Positions 33,976 to 42,831 of a DNA stretch of 64,000 bases are shown here, piece by piece. The notes under the pieces were generated by a model that did no database searches, was not told where the DNA came from, and worked only from the letters and a program-made list of their open reading frames with translations. Both the position numbers and the translations under genes were made by a program. Within the stretch, counting starts at the first letter, position 1. Each line of letters opens with the position of its first letter. Source of the stretch: Planococcus sp. CPCC 101016 (GTDB lineage Bacteria > Bacillota > Bacilli > Bacillales_A > Planococcaceae). The stretch lies in NCBI RefSeq assembly GCF_007859295.1, contig NZ_VOHB01000002.1, positions 682,001 through 746,000 on the forward strand, read 5' to 3'.

Positions 33976-36135
33976 ATGAAGAAGAAAAAGTTCTGGATCA
34001 TTGCGGCTATTGCGGCTGCAGCGATTGGTCTGGTGTTTGTTTTTTTCGATGACAAAGTGTCGGTAAGCGCTACCCCTGTCGCATTAGCAGAACAGGGATG
34101 GAAAGCCAATTTCTCTTCATCGCTCCAGCAAGAAGCCATCGATAAGGGAGATATATACATTACAGATGCCCAAGGAGAACGTGTTGAGGTTGAAATGTTC
34201 ATTCACAAAAATGGTAAGACACTCGAAGTCCCGGCGATACCTCCGGGTGAATATCAATTGCATGTTAAAAGAGCAGCATTGAAAAACAATTTCGTAAAAA
34301 GTTTTGTGAATCCGGAAATTTCGTTTGTTGTTCAGGAACAATTGGAGAATCTGGCTAATGAAGAAGAGCTGCGTAGTTATTTTGCGCAATTATTGGAAAT
34401 GCAGCAGAATAATCAACGGTACGGCGGGGTTGTTGCAGAAAATGGGGAGGAAACAGCAGAATCCGCTGACTCTGCAGCTGGTGGAGAGTCAGGAACGGAT
34501 GGCAGCCACTCAACTACGAACAACCAAGTAGAAGGTGTGGATGAAGCCGATTTGGTGAAAACGGATGGTTCTTATATCTATTCCATCAGTGAGTCGCGTG
34601 TTGTGATTTCGGATGTGCGAAATCCACAGGAAATGGTCGTCGCAGCGGAGCTGCCTTTCACAGAAGAGACGTATCCACAGCAACTGTTCTTATCGGGAGA
34701 GACGCTTGTCGTCATGGGCAGTCGTATTTCTGCCATGCCGATTGAGAATTTTCAACTGCCGAACAGCCAACGGCCGCATTTGGGCATAACTTCTGTTTAC
34801 TTATACGATGTCAGTGATCCGGCATCTCCTGAGCTGATCCGTGAATTTGGAGCGGAAGGAAATTTAAACAGCGCAAGGCTGACCAACAATATCCTTTACT
34901 TTGTCACGAATGTTTATCCGGATTATTGGATTTTGGAAAAGCAGGACGAGCCTGAACTGCGTCCGCATCAGTATGATTCAAATGATGGCGGTGATCTTCA
35001 GCCACTGCCGTATGACAGCATCGCAGTGTTGCCGGGTACTATGGAAGGCAGTTACAGCGTCATCACGTCTGTTGATTTAACGGTGCCTGAAACCAATGAA
35101 ATTTCGACAAAAGGATTTTTAGGAGGCAGTGAGCAGCTTTACATGAATGAAGATTATCTTTATTTGACTGCCCCTGCATACGTTCCTTTAGATGATGATG
35201 AAATGCGCAGCGGAAGCGAAACGGCAATTTGGATTCCCGAACAGGCCAACACTGAGATTTTCAAATTTGGTTTGAACGGTACAGTTGTTGAATTCCTGGC
35301 TTCCACTGAAATAACGGGCTCTTTGCTCAACCAGTTTTCAATGGATGAGTACAATGGTTATTTCCGGGCGGTGACGACAGAAGGAATTACATGGGATTTA
35401 AATTCACCGTCGAAAAATCATCTGTTTATTCTCGATGGGCAAATGAAGCAAGTAGGATCAGTGGAAGATCTGGCTCCTGGAGAGCGTATTTATTCGGCAC
35501 GCTTTATGAAAGACAAGGCTTATATGGTGACATTTAAAGAAACGGATCCGCTTTTCGTCATCGATGTTTCGGCACCTTCTTCTCCGCAAGTGCTCGGAGA
35601 ACTGAAAATCCCAGGTTTTTCAAATTATTTGCACCCATTAGATGACAATCATTTGATCGGCTTTGGCTATGACACCAAGCTGGTGCCTGTAAAGAATGGA
35701 GAGCCTCGTGTAGTCACAGGCGGCATGAAGATTTCTTTGTTTGATGTCAGTGACTTTACTGCTCCGGTGGAAAAAGACACCGAGATTATAGGCGGACCAG
35801 GAACCTATTCTGCACTTCAATATGATCACAAAGCTTTGTTTACGCATCAGGAAAGAAATCTGTTTGGATTTCCAGCTGCGTTATATGAAGAAACCACGGG
35901 TGAGTATGTGGAATTTAAAGGCGAAGGCGCGCTGATTTATACCATTACACCAGACGGGATTTCACAAGCTGCCAGCCTGGTTAAAGAATCAGACGAGCAG
36001 TATGAGAATTGGAACACCGCCACTCAGCGAATTCTCTATATTGGTGAAGAGCTGTACACGGTAGCAAACGGTGAAATCAAAAGCTATGGATTGGAAACGT
36101 TCGAGCCAATCAGCAGTTTACTATTCAATAAATAG
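33976..36135 (+). CDS. Secreted or anchored beta-propeller domain protein
   Basis: A 719-residue protein with an N-terminal signal anchor (KKKKFWIIAAIAAAAIGLVFVF). About residues 35-105 form an Ig-like domain ending GEYQLHV. A Glu/Ser/Gly-rich linker follows, then from about residue 175 a large beta-propeller (PF09826 type) starting NQVEGVDEADLVKTDG, with repeated LYDVSDP and ISLFDVSD blades. Such proteins are found on the cell surface of Bacillales and archaea; their role is not established. It is followed by a terminator. Confidence 0.82.
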   Translation: MKKKKFWIIAAIAAAAIGLVFVFFDDKVSVSATPVALAEQGWKANFSSSLQQEAIDKGDIYITDAQGERVEVEMFIHKNGKTLEVPAIPPGEYQLHVKRAALKNNFVKSFVNPEISFVVQEQLENLANEEELRSYFAQLLEMQQNNQRYGGVVAENGEETAESADSAAGGESGTDGSHSTTNNQVEGVDEADLVKTDGSYIYSISESRVVISDVRNPQEMVVAAELPFTEETYPQQLFLSGETLVVMGSRISAMPIENFQLPNSQRPHLGITSVYLYDVSDPASPELIREFGAEGNLNSARLTNNILYFVTNVYPDYWILEKQDEPELRPHQYDSNDGGDLQPLPYDSIAVLPGTMEGSYSVITSVDLTVPETNEISTKGFLGGSEQLYMNEDYLYLTAPAYVPLDDDEMRSGSETAIWIPEQANTEIFKFGLNGTVVEFLASTEITGSLLNQFSMDEYNGYFRAVTTEGITWDLNSPSKNHLFILDGQMKQVGSVEDLAPGERIYSARFMKDKAYMVTFKETDPLFVIDVSAPSSPQVLGELKIPGFSNYLHPLDDNHLIGFGYDTKLVPVKNGEPRVVTGGMKISLFDVSDFTAPVEKDTEIIGGPGTYSALQYDHKALFTHQERNLFGFPAALYEETTGEYVEFKGEGALIYTITPDGISQAASLVKESDEQYENWNTATQRILYIGEELYTVANGEIKSYGLETFEPISSLLFNK

Positions 36136-36137
36136 CA

Positions 36138-36172
36138 GGAAGAGGTCAGTTTTCATTTGCCTCTTCTTTTTT
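36138..36172 (+). terminator. Terminator after the beta-propeller gene
   Basis: GAAGAGG / CCTCTTC stem with a 14-nt loop, followed by TTTTTT. Confidence 0.75.
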
Positions 36173-36240
36173 AATGTTTTTAATTAGCAGAAAAAGGGAA
36201 GTTGAGAAGTATTCTAAAAACTACAACTGGAGGGATAAAG

Positions 36241-37380
36241 ATGAAAGCAGTAACGTTTCAAGGAACAAAAGATATGCAGGTGAAAAATGTCAAAGATCCT
36301 GAAATCCAGAAAAAAGAAGATATCATTGTGAAAATAACTTCAACCGCTATCTGTGGTACAGATTTGCATATTTATCAAGGTGCATTGCCAACTACTAAAG
36401 ACACGGTCATTGGCCATGAGCCAATGGGCATCGTTGAAGAAGTAGGGCCGGATGTCACTAAAGTGAAAAAAGGAGATCGCATTGTACTTCCTTTTAATGT
36501 AAGCTGTGGCCATTGTTTTTATTGCAGCAACGAATTGGAGAGCCAATGCGATAATTCAAATGGCAATCCTCACTTTGACACTGGCGGATATTTTGGTTTG
36601 ACGGAACGTTATGGCGACTATTCAGGAGGACAAGCCGAGTATTTGCGCGTACCTTACGGCAACTTTATGCCTCTTGTTATTCCTGAATCCTCTGAATTGG
36701 AAGATGAATCGTTGCTATTCCTATCAGATGTCCTCCCGACTGCATGGTGGAGTGTAGAAAATGCCGGAGTCAAAAAAGGCGATACGGTTGTTGTTCTTGG
36801 ATGTGGTCCTATTGGACTCATGACACAAAAGTTTGCCTGGATGCAAGGGGCCAGCCGTGTTATTGCGGTGGATGAAATCCCGTACCGGATGGAACTTGCA
36901 AAAAAAATGAACAACGTAGAAATTGTTGATTTCAGCAAACACGACAATACAGGTGCTTTAATTCATGAGATCACACAAGGTGGAGCAAATGTCGTGATTG
37001 ATTGTGTTGGTATGGATGGCAAAAAGTCGCCGGCAGAAGCTGTTCAGCAAAAACTGATGCTGCAAGGCGGCACGCTCAGTGCAATTGATATTGCCAAAGA
37101 TGCGGTCAGCAAATTCGGAACGATTCAATTGACAGGAGTTTATGGATTGACTTATAATCAGTTCCCACTCGGAAATATGTTCGAGCGTAATGTTACATTG
37201 AAGATGGGGCAGGCTCCGGTCATCCACTTGATGCCGATGCTGTACAAGAAAATTGAAAATGGTGAATTTGATCCGCGTGAAATCATTTCACACATTGTGC
37301 CATTGGAAAGTGCAAGCGACGCTTACCAAATCTTTAATGATCATCAGGACAATTGTACGAAAGTCGTATTGAAACCATAA
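36241..37380 (+). CDS. Zinc-dependent alcohol dehydrogenase (formaldehyde dehydrogenase-like)
   Basis: A 379-residue medium-chain dehydrogenase. Catalytic zinc ligands are Cys38 (CGTD) and His59-Glu60 (GHEP). The structural zinc cysteines are Cys89, Cys92, Cys95 and Cys103. The NAD-binding motif GCGPIG follows near residue 180. The insert after the structural zinc (FGLTERYGDYSGGQAEYLRVPY) is typical of the glutathione-independent formaldehyde dehydrogenase-like branch. The frame extends to 36202, but ATG 36241 after CTGGAGGG is the start. Substrate uncertain. Monocistronic. Confidence 0.9.
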   Translation: MKAVTFQGTKDMQVKNVKDPEIQKKEDIIVKITSTAICGTDLHIYQGALPTTKDTVIGHEPMGIVEEVGPDVTKVKKGDRIVLPFNVSCGHCFYCSNELESQCDNSNGNPHFDTGGYFGLTERYGDYSGGQAEYLRVPYGNFMPLVIPESSELEDESLLFLSDVLPTAWWSVENAGVKKGDTVVVLGCGPIGLMTQKFAWMQGASRVIAVDEIPYRMELAKKMNNVEIVDFSKHDNTGALIHEITQGGANVVIDCVGMDGKKSPAEAVQQKLMLQGGTLSAIDIAKDAVSKFGTIQLTGVYGLTYNQFPLGNMFERNVTLKMGQAPVIHLMPMLYKKIENGEFDPREIISHIVPLESASDAYQIFNDHQDNCTKVVLKP

Positions 37381-37409
37381 TTGCGAATGTGTTTAAAGTA
37401 AGGTATGTT

Positions 37410-37442
37410 AAACGTCCCGACTTGTCGGGACGTTTAATTTTT
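37410..37442 (+). terminator. Terminator after the alcohol dehydrogenase
   Basis: AAACGTCCCGA-CTTG-TCGGGACGTTT with a T-rich tail. Confidence 0.9.
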
Positions 37443-37496
37443 TGTCTATGTGAGTTATGATAAATAGAGAAATTGACTGCGAGAGGGGAGAAACAA

Positions 37497-38252
37497 TTGA
37501 CACAACTAGGAGAGACCAGGCGTGAACTCGCGTTGGATTGTTTTTTGCTGGCTGGCAGAATCATGATGGAGAGCGGAGCGGAAACCTATCGTGTCGAAGA
37601 TACTATGATCCGAATGGCTGTTTCGCAAAATATGGTGAACTCCCATTGTTTTGTAACACCGACAGGAATCATGTTTTCCCCAAGCGAAGAACTCGCTACG
37701 CGATTTGTCCGTGTCAATAACCGAGGCACCGACCTGGAGCGGGTAGCTTTAATCAACTCCGTTTCACGAAAATTGGTGGCTGGTGAATATACCTTGCAGC
37801 AGGCTTACGATGAAATGCTGATTATTGATCAAACCAATTATCGATTTAATACATGGCTGCAGATTTTGGCGGCTTCAGTAGCAAGCGGCTGTTTTCTGAT
37901 TTTGTTGGGAGGCAGTTGGATTGATCTGCCTTATGCATTCATATTCGGAGGAACCGGTTATATTATTGTGGAAACCATACTTGAAGAAACACGGGTAAAG
38001 ATTTTTGCTGAATTCATTGGTGCTTTTATTATCGCGATATTGGCTTCTCTTGCGGTCTATGCTGGACTGGCGAAAAATTTGGATACACTGATTATTGGCT
38101 CTATCATGCCGCTGGTTCCGGGATTGCTGATCACCAATGCGGTACGGGATTTAATGGCAGGATATTTCGTATCCGGGTTGTCCAAAGGGGCAGAGGCTTT
38201 TTTAACAGCATTTGCAATTGGAGCCGGAGTGGCGGTCGTACTATCATTTTAA
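37497..38252 (+). CDS. Threonine/serine exporter ThrE, N-terminal half
   Basis: About 251 residues of the DUF1212/ThrE family. The cytoplasmic N-terminal portion has AGRIMMESGAETYRVEDTM, and five helices follow from about residue 115. The TTG at 37497 lies 9 nt after GAGGGGAG, while the TTG at 37473 would place that site inside the gene, so the later start is chosen. The partner half follows 12 nt downstream. Together they form the two-gene exporter seen in Firmicutes, inferred to export threonine, serine or a related small solute. Confidence 0.87.
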   Translation: MTQLGETRRELALDCFLLAGRIMMESGAETYRVEDTMIRMAVSQNMVNSHCFVTPTGIMFSPSEELATRFVRVNNRGTDLERVALINSVSRKLVAGEYTLQQAYDEMLIIDQTNYRFNTWLQILAASVASGCFLILLGGSWIDLPYAFIFGGTGYIIVETILEETRVKIFAEFIGAFIIAILASLAVYAGLAKNLDTLIIGSIMPLVPGLLITNAVRDLMAGYFVSGLSKGAEAFLTAFAIGAGVAVVLSF

Positions 38253-38264
38253 GGAGGAGATCAG

Positions 38265-38732
38265 ATGAACTGGCCATTGGAAGCATTTCTTAGCTTTTTG
38301 GCTGCAGGTGCATTCGGCGTCATTTTCAATACCCCGCGCAGAACTTTGCTCAGCTGTGGCTTGGTCGGAATGAGCGGCTGGCTCATTTACCGTACATTCT
38401 TCCTGGCTTTCGATGATTCAGTTCAGGCTTCTTTTGCAGGGGCATTCGCTGTTTCGATCGTTGCGCATTTGCTGGCTAAGAAATTTCGGATGCCGATGAT
38501 TATTTTCAGTATTGCTGGAATCATTCCACTGGTTCCGGGAAGCAAAGCATACAATGCCATGCGGAATATCGTTGAAAATAACTACCTGGAAGCTATTGCC
38601 TATGCATCCGAGGCATTGATGATCTCCGGAGCTGTTGCAATGGGGCTGGTTTTTGCGGAAGTGCTGATGCAGCTGTTCTTTAAGCGCCAGGCAAAAAGAA
38701 TACAAAGAAAAATGGGCCTGACACAAGAGTGA
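38265..38732 (+). CDS. Threonine/serine exporter ThrE, C-terminal half
   Basis: A 155-residue membrane protein (DUF3815/ThrE_2) with four helices and the IIPLVPGSKAYNAM motif that mirrors the VPGLLITNAV motif of the first half. Starts with AAGGAGGAG. Its stop codon lies within the loop of the terminator hairpin that follows. Confidence 0.88.
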   Translation: MNWPLEAFLSFLAAGAFGVIFNTPRRTLLSCGLVGMSGWLIYRTFFLAFDDSVQASFAGAFAVSIVAHLLAKKFRMPMIIFSIAGIIPLVPGSKAYNAMRNIVENNYLEAIAYASEALMISGAVAMGLVFAEVLMQLFFKRQAKRIQRKMGLTQE

Positions 38733-38755
38733 TTCTTGTGCGGACCCATTTTTAT
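38708..38755 (+). terminator. Terminator overlapping the end of thrE2
   Basis: Outer AAAAATGGG / CCCATTTTT and inner CACAAG / CTTGTG stems, followed by more Ts. The TGA stop at 38730-38732 is inside the 7-nt loop. Confidence 0.85.
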
Positions 38756-38776
38756 TTTTGTGAATTTATAGGTATA

Positions 38777-38890
38777 GGCGCTTCAGCTCTTCGGGTCATA
38801 AGCCAACCCGGCTGTGTGGCAAAGGACGCCACTTCGCCGGTCTGTCTTATGCCCGTCAGAGCTACACGGACGCTTGCGCTTTTCTTTGTG
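38777..38890. repeat. GC-rich dispersed repeat, inverted relative to copies A and B
   Basis: AGCTCTTCGGGTCATAAG (38785-38802) pairs with CTTATGCCCGTCAGAGCT (38846-38863), and a central GTGGC/GCCAC hairpin is present. It ends in GACGCTTGCGCTTTTCTTTG. It matches the reverse complement of the element at 13855-13976 with many substitutions. It is placed just after a terminator, at an operon end. Confidence 0.82.
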
Positions 38891-39000
38891 TCCAGCTCCA
38901 GCAGCCAGTCCCTCGAGTCGCTTCAGCCCTCCCAGCAATGGCTGAAGAGCGCCATTACCGGAAAGGCTTCCAGCGCTTGTCAAGACTAAACGACTGCTAA
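38891..39000. repeat. Second type of dispersed repeat, adjoining
   Basis: Starts TCCAGCTCCAGCAGCCAGTC and contains CTTCAGCC / GGCTGAAG arms (hairpin about 38929-38951), then GCGCCATTACCGGAAAGGC. The TCCAGCTCCAGC opening recalls repeats common in Bacillaceae genomes. It occupies the space up to the stop of the EAL gene. Boundaries are approximate. Confidence 0.5.
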
Positions 39001-41007
39001 TTAACCCAGCCATTTTTCGAGGTCTGCAGCTGTCATTGGGTGTCCGATGAGGTAGCCTTGCAGGCTGTCGCAGCCCATGGCGCGCAACAGTTCAAATTGC
39101 TCGTTTGTCTCGACGCCTTCCGCGGTTACTTGGAAATCAAGTGATTTGCCGAATTGAATCATACCATTGATTAATTTTTGTATTTTTTCTTGTTTCGTGA
39201 TGGATTGTATGATCATTTGGTCTATTTTTAATGAAGATATTGGCAGCAAAAGCATATAGCGGAACGAAGCATAGCCAGTTCCGAAGTCATCTAATGCGAA
39301 GCTTATGCCTTCTTGATGAAGGGACTTCATCTGTGCCATGATTGAACGTTCAGCCTCGGCTTCAAGAGCAAACTTTTCGGTGATTTCGATCATTAGTGAA
39401 CCCGCATCGCAATTATTGATTTTCAGTTGCTCAAGAAGCATCTTCGCCATGTCTTTATCTCTAAACTCACGGATGGATGAGTTGATGCTGATCTGCAAAT
39501 CGATGTCTTTTGATTTCCAGTCTTTTAACTGCCGACAAGCTGTTTCAATGACAAAGCTGCCGATTTCATTAATCAAGCCATTCTCTTCAGCAATTGGTAT
39601 CAATTCATCAGGTGTGACCACTCCGATTTCTGAATCGGTCCAACGCACTAAAGCTTCTACACGTTCGACTTTACCGTTGTTCAAGTTGACTTGAGGCTGA
39701 TACAAAAGCTGTAGATTCTTACGGTCCAATGCATAAATCAGGCGTTTTTCGATAAGCGCTTTGCGGTTCAACCGTTCATGATCATCGGATGTCAGTGCAG
39801 CAATGGCGCTGCCTCCACGATCTTTCACTTTTTTAATTGTTGCATAGGAAGCTTTGATCAGATGCATGAAACTTTGCTGATCTTCAGGGTATCTGGTGAT
39901 GGCTCCACTTACGGTTAGTGGCACCGCCGTACCATTCAAGTAAATTGGATGCTGCTGCAAGTAATGGAGAAATCCTTCGATAAACCAATTGCTTAATGGT
40001 GTCACTAAGGCAAATTCATGTAAGCCGGCGCGCGTAATGATGGAATCTGAAAAGTACATCCGCAGTCGCTTCGTAAATTCTATAAGCAACTCGTTTTCGG
40101 TATCGGTATTCGATACGTCACGCAAAGTATAAAAACGGTCAATGTCCAAGAATATGAAGGAGAAATGCCGATCTTCCTCTATGTATTCATTGACCATCTG
40201 TTCAAGTCGATGGCGGTTTGCTAATCCTGTTATAGGATCGATGAATGCGATTTCCTCAAGATGCTGCTGCGCTTTCTTGTTTTCTGTTATGTCTTTTTCC
40301 AGGAAGATATAATAAGTATCTTCACTGGAAAGCTGCATCGGAATCGCAGTCAGATCAACCCAGTAAATCTCACCATCTTTTTTCACTTTTTTCGCTTCGC
40401 CGTTCCAGACCTCTCCTTGCCTCAATGTCGCTAAGATGGAGTCGACAAATTGGACACCTTCTTCACCGTCTTCGAACATGTGCCAGACGGGCTTTCCTAA
40501 AATCCGTTTAGGTGTCCACTTGCTCAATTTTAAGAATAAAGGATTCGCATAAGTAATCAAAAATTCCTGGTCAAAATATAGCATCATGAACGAATCGTCC
40601 AAACCACTTCGTAAATGGTTCAATTCTTTAGGGGCTGATCCTTCTTCATCCGCTTCATTCAGTTCATAAATAGTCATAACGAACTGTTCGTTGTTGAAAG
40701 TGTAGGATTTGGCCACTACTGTCGTATATGCTTTTATTCCATCGCTCAATTCGATTTCCACATCTTCAAATCTAACCGGTTCCTCAGTATGTAATAGTTT
40801 CTCCCATGAATGCTTGCTTAATGCTGCTTTTTCGGGATTCATATAAGGAGAAAGCTGTCCTTTAACCGCTTCGGATTCTATTTGAAAAACGCGTTCAGCA
40901 TGCTGGTTGCACCAAGCAATCGAACCGTCTTTATCGATAATGATGATGGGAAAAGGGATATGGTTAAAAACGAGGGTGTCGGCTAGTTTTCCTTGCAATT
41001 CACTCAT
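39001..41007 (-). CDS. PAS-PAS-GGDEF-EAL protein, probable c-di-GMP phosphodiesterase
   Basis: A 668-residue protein with no obvious membrane helices. Two PAS domains (about 10-120 and 130-245) are followed by a GGDEF domain (about 250-405) and an EAL domain (about 415-668). The GGDEF signature is replaced by AGLHEF, so cyclase activity is unlikely. The EAL domain keeps EALVRW, the glutamate in MIEITEK, DDFGTGYASF, the lysine in KIDQM and the glutamate in AEGVET, so it should hydrolyse c-di-GMP. Starts with AAGGAGCG. Monocistronic; its 3' end abuts repeat DNA. Confidence 0.9.
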   Translation of the reverse strand: MSELQGKLADTLVFNHIPFPIIIIDKDGSIAWCNQHAERVFQIESEAVKGQLSPYMNPEKAALSKHSWEKLLHTEEPVRFEDVEIELSDGIKAYTTVVAKSYTFNNEQFVMTIYELNEADEEGSAPKELNHLRSGLDDSFMMLYFDQEFLITYANPLFLKLSKWTPKRILGKPVWHMFEDGEEGVQFVDSILATLRQGEVWNGEAKKVKKDGEIYWVDLTAIPMQLSSEDTYYIFLEKDITENKKAQQHLEEIAFIDPITGLANRHRLEQMVNEYIEEDRHFSFIFLDIDRFYTLRDVSNTDTENELLIEFTKRLRMYFSDSIITRAGLHEFALVTPLSNWFIEGFLHYLQQHPIYLNGTAVPLTVSGAITRYPEDQQSFMHLIKASYATIKKVKDRGGSAIAALTSDDHERLNRKALIEKRLIYALDRKNLQLLYQPQVNLNNGKVERVEALVRWTDSEIGVVTPDELIPIAEENGLINEIGSFVIETACRQLKDWKSKDIDLQISINSSIREFRDKDMAKMLLEQLKINNCDAGSLMIEITEKFALEAEAERSIMAQMKSLHQEGISFALDDFGTGYASFRYMLLLPISSLKIDQMIIQSITKQEKIQKLINGMIQFGKSLDFQVTAEGVETNEQFELLRAMGCDSLQGYLIGHPMTAADLEKWLG

Positions 41008-41173
41008 TCTTTGACGCTCCTTAACCGTAGTTTAGTTTCATTATAGAGAAGAAAAGCTCTATCGTCATCCTTTTCAAAATAATCTCTGCAGGAAATTCAC
41101 GGATTTTTCACTATCCTTTCCCAGTTAATCGTGAGAGAATAGGCATAAATCATATGAAAATAGAGGTAAGACA

Positions 41174-41719
41174 ATGTATAAGAAATTTTTTGTATTATTA
41201 TTCCTGATTTTAATTATACCTTTTTCGGTTCAAGCACATACAACTTTGTTGTCTTCTACTCCTGCTGAAGGAGAAAATGTGACAGAACCTTTAAAAGAAG
41301 TGGCACTGCTTTTTGGAACGAAAATTGAAGAAGGCAGCACGATGACCATTGAAGGAGAAAACGGTTCTTTTGAATTCGATACGATTGCCATTGAAGGAGA
41401 CTCAATGGTTGGCACATTTACTGAGTCTTTAACAAATGGATCTTACCATATTCTTTGGAATATCATCGGAGAAGATGGACACCCGATTGAAGGAGTAATC
41501 GCATTCGGTGTCTCCATTGAAACTGAAGAAGAAGCAGCGGCAGTACCGGCTGCAACTGAAAAAGCTGAAGAGCCGGAAGAACAAGTCATTGTGTCTTCAG
41601 AAGAAGCGGCAGAAGCCCAAACTGGAAACGATAATAATTTGCTTGTGACGGTGCTTTTAGTTTTTGCTGCTGTATTGATCGTCTATGGAATCTATAGATT
41701 GCTCATGAAGAAAAAATGA
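41174..41719 (+). CDS. CopC-domain copper-binding protein, membrane-anchored
   Basis: A 181-residue protein with a signal peptide cleaved before HTTLLSSTP; the new N-terminal His is the copper ligand of CopC proteins, and a second ligand is His in EDGHPIEG. An acidic Glu/Ala linker (about 117-150) and a C-terminal membrane helix with KKK anchor follow. It overlaps the CopD gene by 4 nt (ATGA). Together they equal the fused B. subtilis YcnJ split in two, inferred to take part in copper uptake. Confidence 0.88.
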   Translation: MYKKFFVLLFLILIIPFSVQAHTTLLSSTPAEGENVTEPLKEVALLFGTKIEEGSTMTIEGENGSFEFDTIAIEGDSMVGTFTESLTNGSYHILWNIIGEDGHPIEGVIAFGVSIETEEEAAAVPAATEKAEEPEEQVIVSSEEAAEAQTGNDNNLLVTVLLVFAAVLIVYGIYRLLMKKK

Positions 41720-42777
41720 CTTTTTTCACAGCCATTGCTGATGTCTTGCTGTATATCGCCTTTTCTTATCTTGCAGGTTATGTCGTGCTGCAATTTGTGC
41801 CGGAAAACCGCAAACCTCCGGTCGCTGCATCAAATGTTCTGCTGCTGCTTAGTACCGTGGGAATCGTTTTCTTATCGTTCGTGCCTGTTTATGAATTGGT
41901 GGTCTTTCTCCAGAGCAGCCAAGGCTGGGGAGATGCATTGGTAAATGCCATCACCGGGTTTCGTATAGGACAAGGGTGGCTGATCACATTGCTGCTCAGC
42001 ATCATCTTGGCAATCGCCATCTATTTTGGCGGCAGCCGGTATATTCAAGGGTTGTATTTGTTTCTGCTAATATTGACAGTCGGTTTCTACAGCCATATTT
42101 CAACGCTTGATTTGTGGACTGGGTTTGCTCTTCATTCTATCCATATCCTATTCCTGTCGATGTGGACTGGAGTCCTGTTGCATGTAGCTTGGTTTGCAAA
42201 AGATGGGGCAAATTGGCGCCGATTTTTAGCGTGGTTTACGCCGTTTGCATTTTTCAGTGTAGCAGCGGTTATTGCCAGTGGAATTATTATTATGTTCTAC
42301 TTCGTAGCTCCATCCGATTACGCAAATTCCTGGGCTTTGCCTTATGGCCAGTTGCTGTTGCTGAAGCACATTAGTATCATCCCCGTGCTGCTGGCAGCGC
42401 TGATCAATGGCTTTCTTAACAAACAGCAGGTATTTCAGCAAGCTTGGCTAAAAGTCGAAACTAGCCTGCTGCTCATCGTCTTTGTTTTTACAGCATTTAT
42501 GAGCAAGCAGGCACCGCCTCATGATGTCAATGATACGCTGCGGATTGAAGGCGGGGGATGGTTAGTTGAAAAGTTGGTGGGTCCGTTATACATTCCACTT
42601 ACTGCAGGGCTGGAATGGACGCTAAACGGCTCACTTTTGATGGGTGTGAGCTTGCTCTTATTGGCGATGATGCTTTTAAGCTTTTTCCGTCAGTTGAATG
42701 CCTGGCTATCTCTGCTCTTCAGTATCGGGTTTATCATCTGTTTTTATGCAGGGTTAATGCTGAATATTTCATTTTAA
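41716..42777 (+). CDS. CopD-family copper transport membrane protein
   Basis: A 353-residue protein with about eight helices. It carries the CopD domain (about 130-340), with histidines in ALHSIHILFLSMWTG and WLLLKHIS-like LLLKHISIIPVL that could bind copper. It overlaps copC by 4 nt. A terminator follows that lies in the leader of the next gene. No copper ATPase or CsoR is near, unlike some ycnKJI loci. Confidence 0.85.
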   Translation: MTFFTAIADVLLYIAFSYLAGYVVLQFVPENRKPPVAASNVLLLLSTVGIVFLSFVPVYELVVFLQSSQGWGDALVNAITGFRIGQGWLITLLLSIILAIAIYFGGSRYIQGLYLFLLILTVGFYSHISTLDLWTGFALHSIHILFLSMWTGVLLHVAWFAKDGANWRRFLAWFTPFAFFSVAAVIASGIIIMFYFVAPSDYANSWALPYGQLLLLKHISIIPVLLAALINGFLNKQQVFQQAWLKVETSLLLIVFVFTAFMSKQAPPHDVNDTLRIEGGGWLVEKLVGPLYIPLTAGLEWTLNGSLLMGVSLLLLAMMLLSFFRQLNAWLSLLFSIGFIICFYAGLMLNISF

Positions 42778-42786
42778 TTAATGGCC

Positions 42787-42813
42787 AGCCAATCTTTCGG
42801 GATTGGCTTTTCT
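42787..42813 (+). terminator. Terminator after copD
   Basis: AGCCAATC-TTTCGG-GATTGGCT followed by TTTCT. It lies inside the long reading frame upstream of the EamA gene, which supports the later start of that gene. Confidence 0.8.
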
Positions 42814-42831
42814 GTGGAAAGGAGTGGGCGA

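Noticed and set aside
38777..39000. A CRISPR array in the repeat-rich spacers
   Set aside because: Units are about 120 bp, contain internal pairing and are adjacent without spacers; no cas gene is present.
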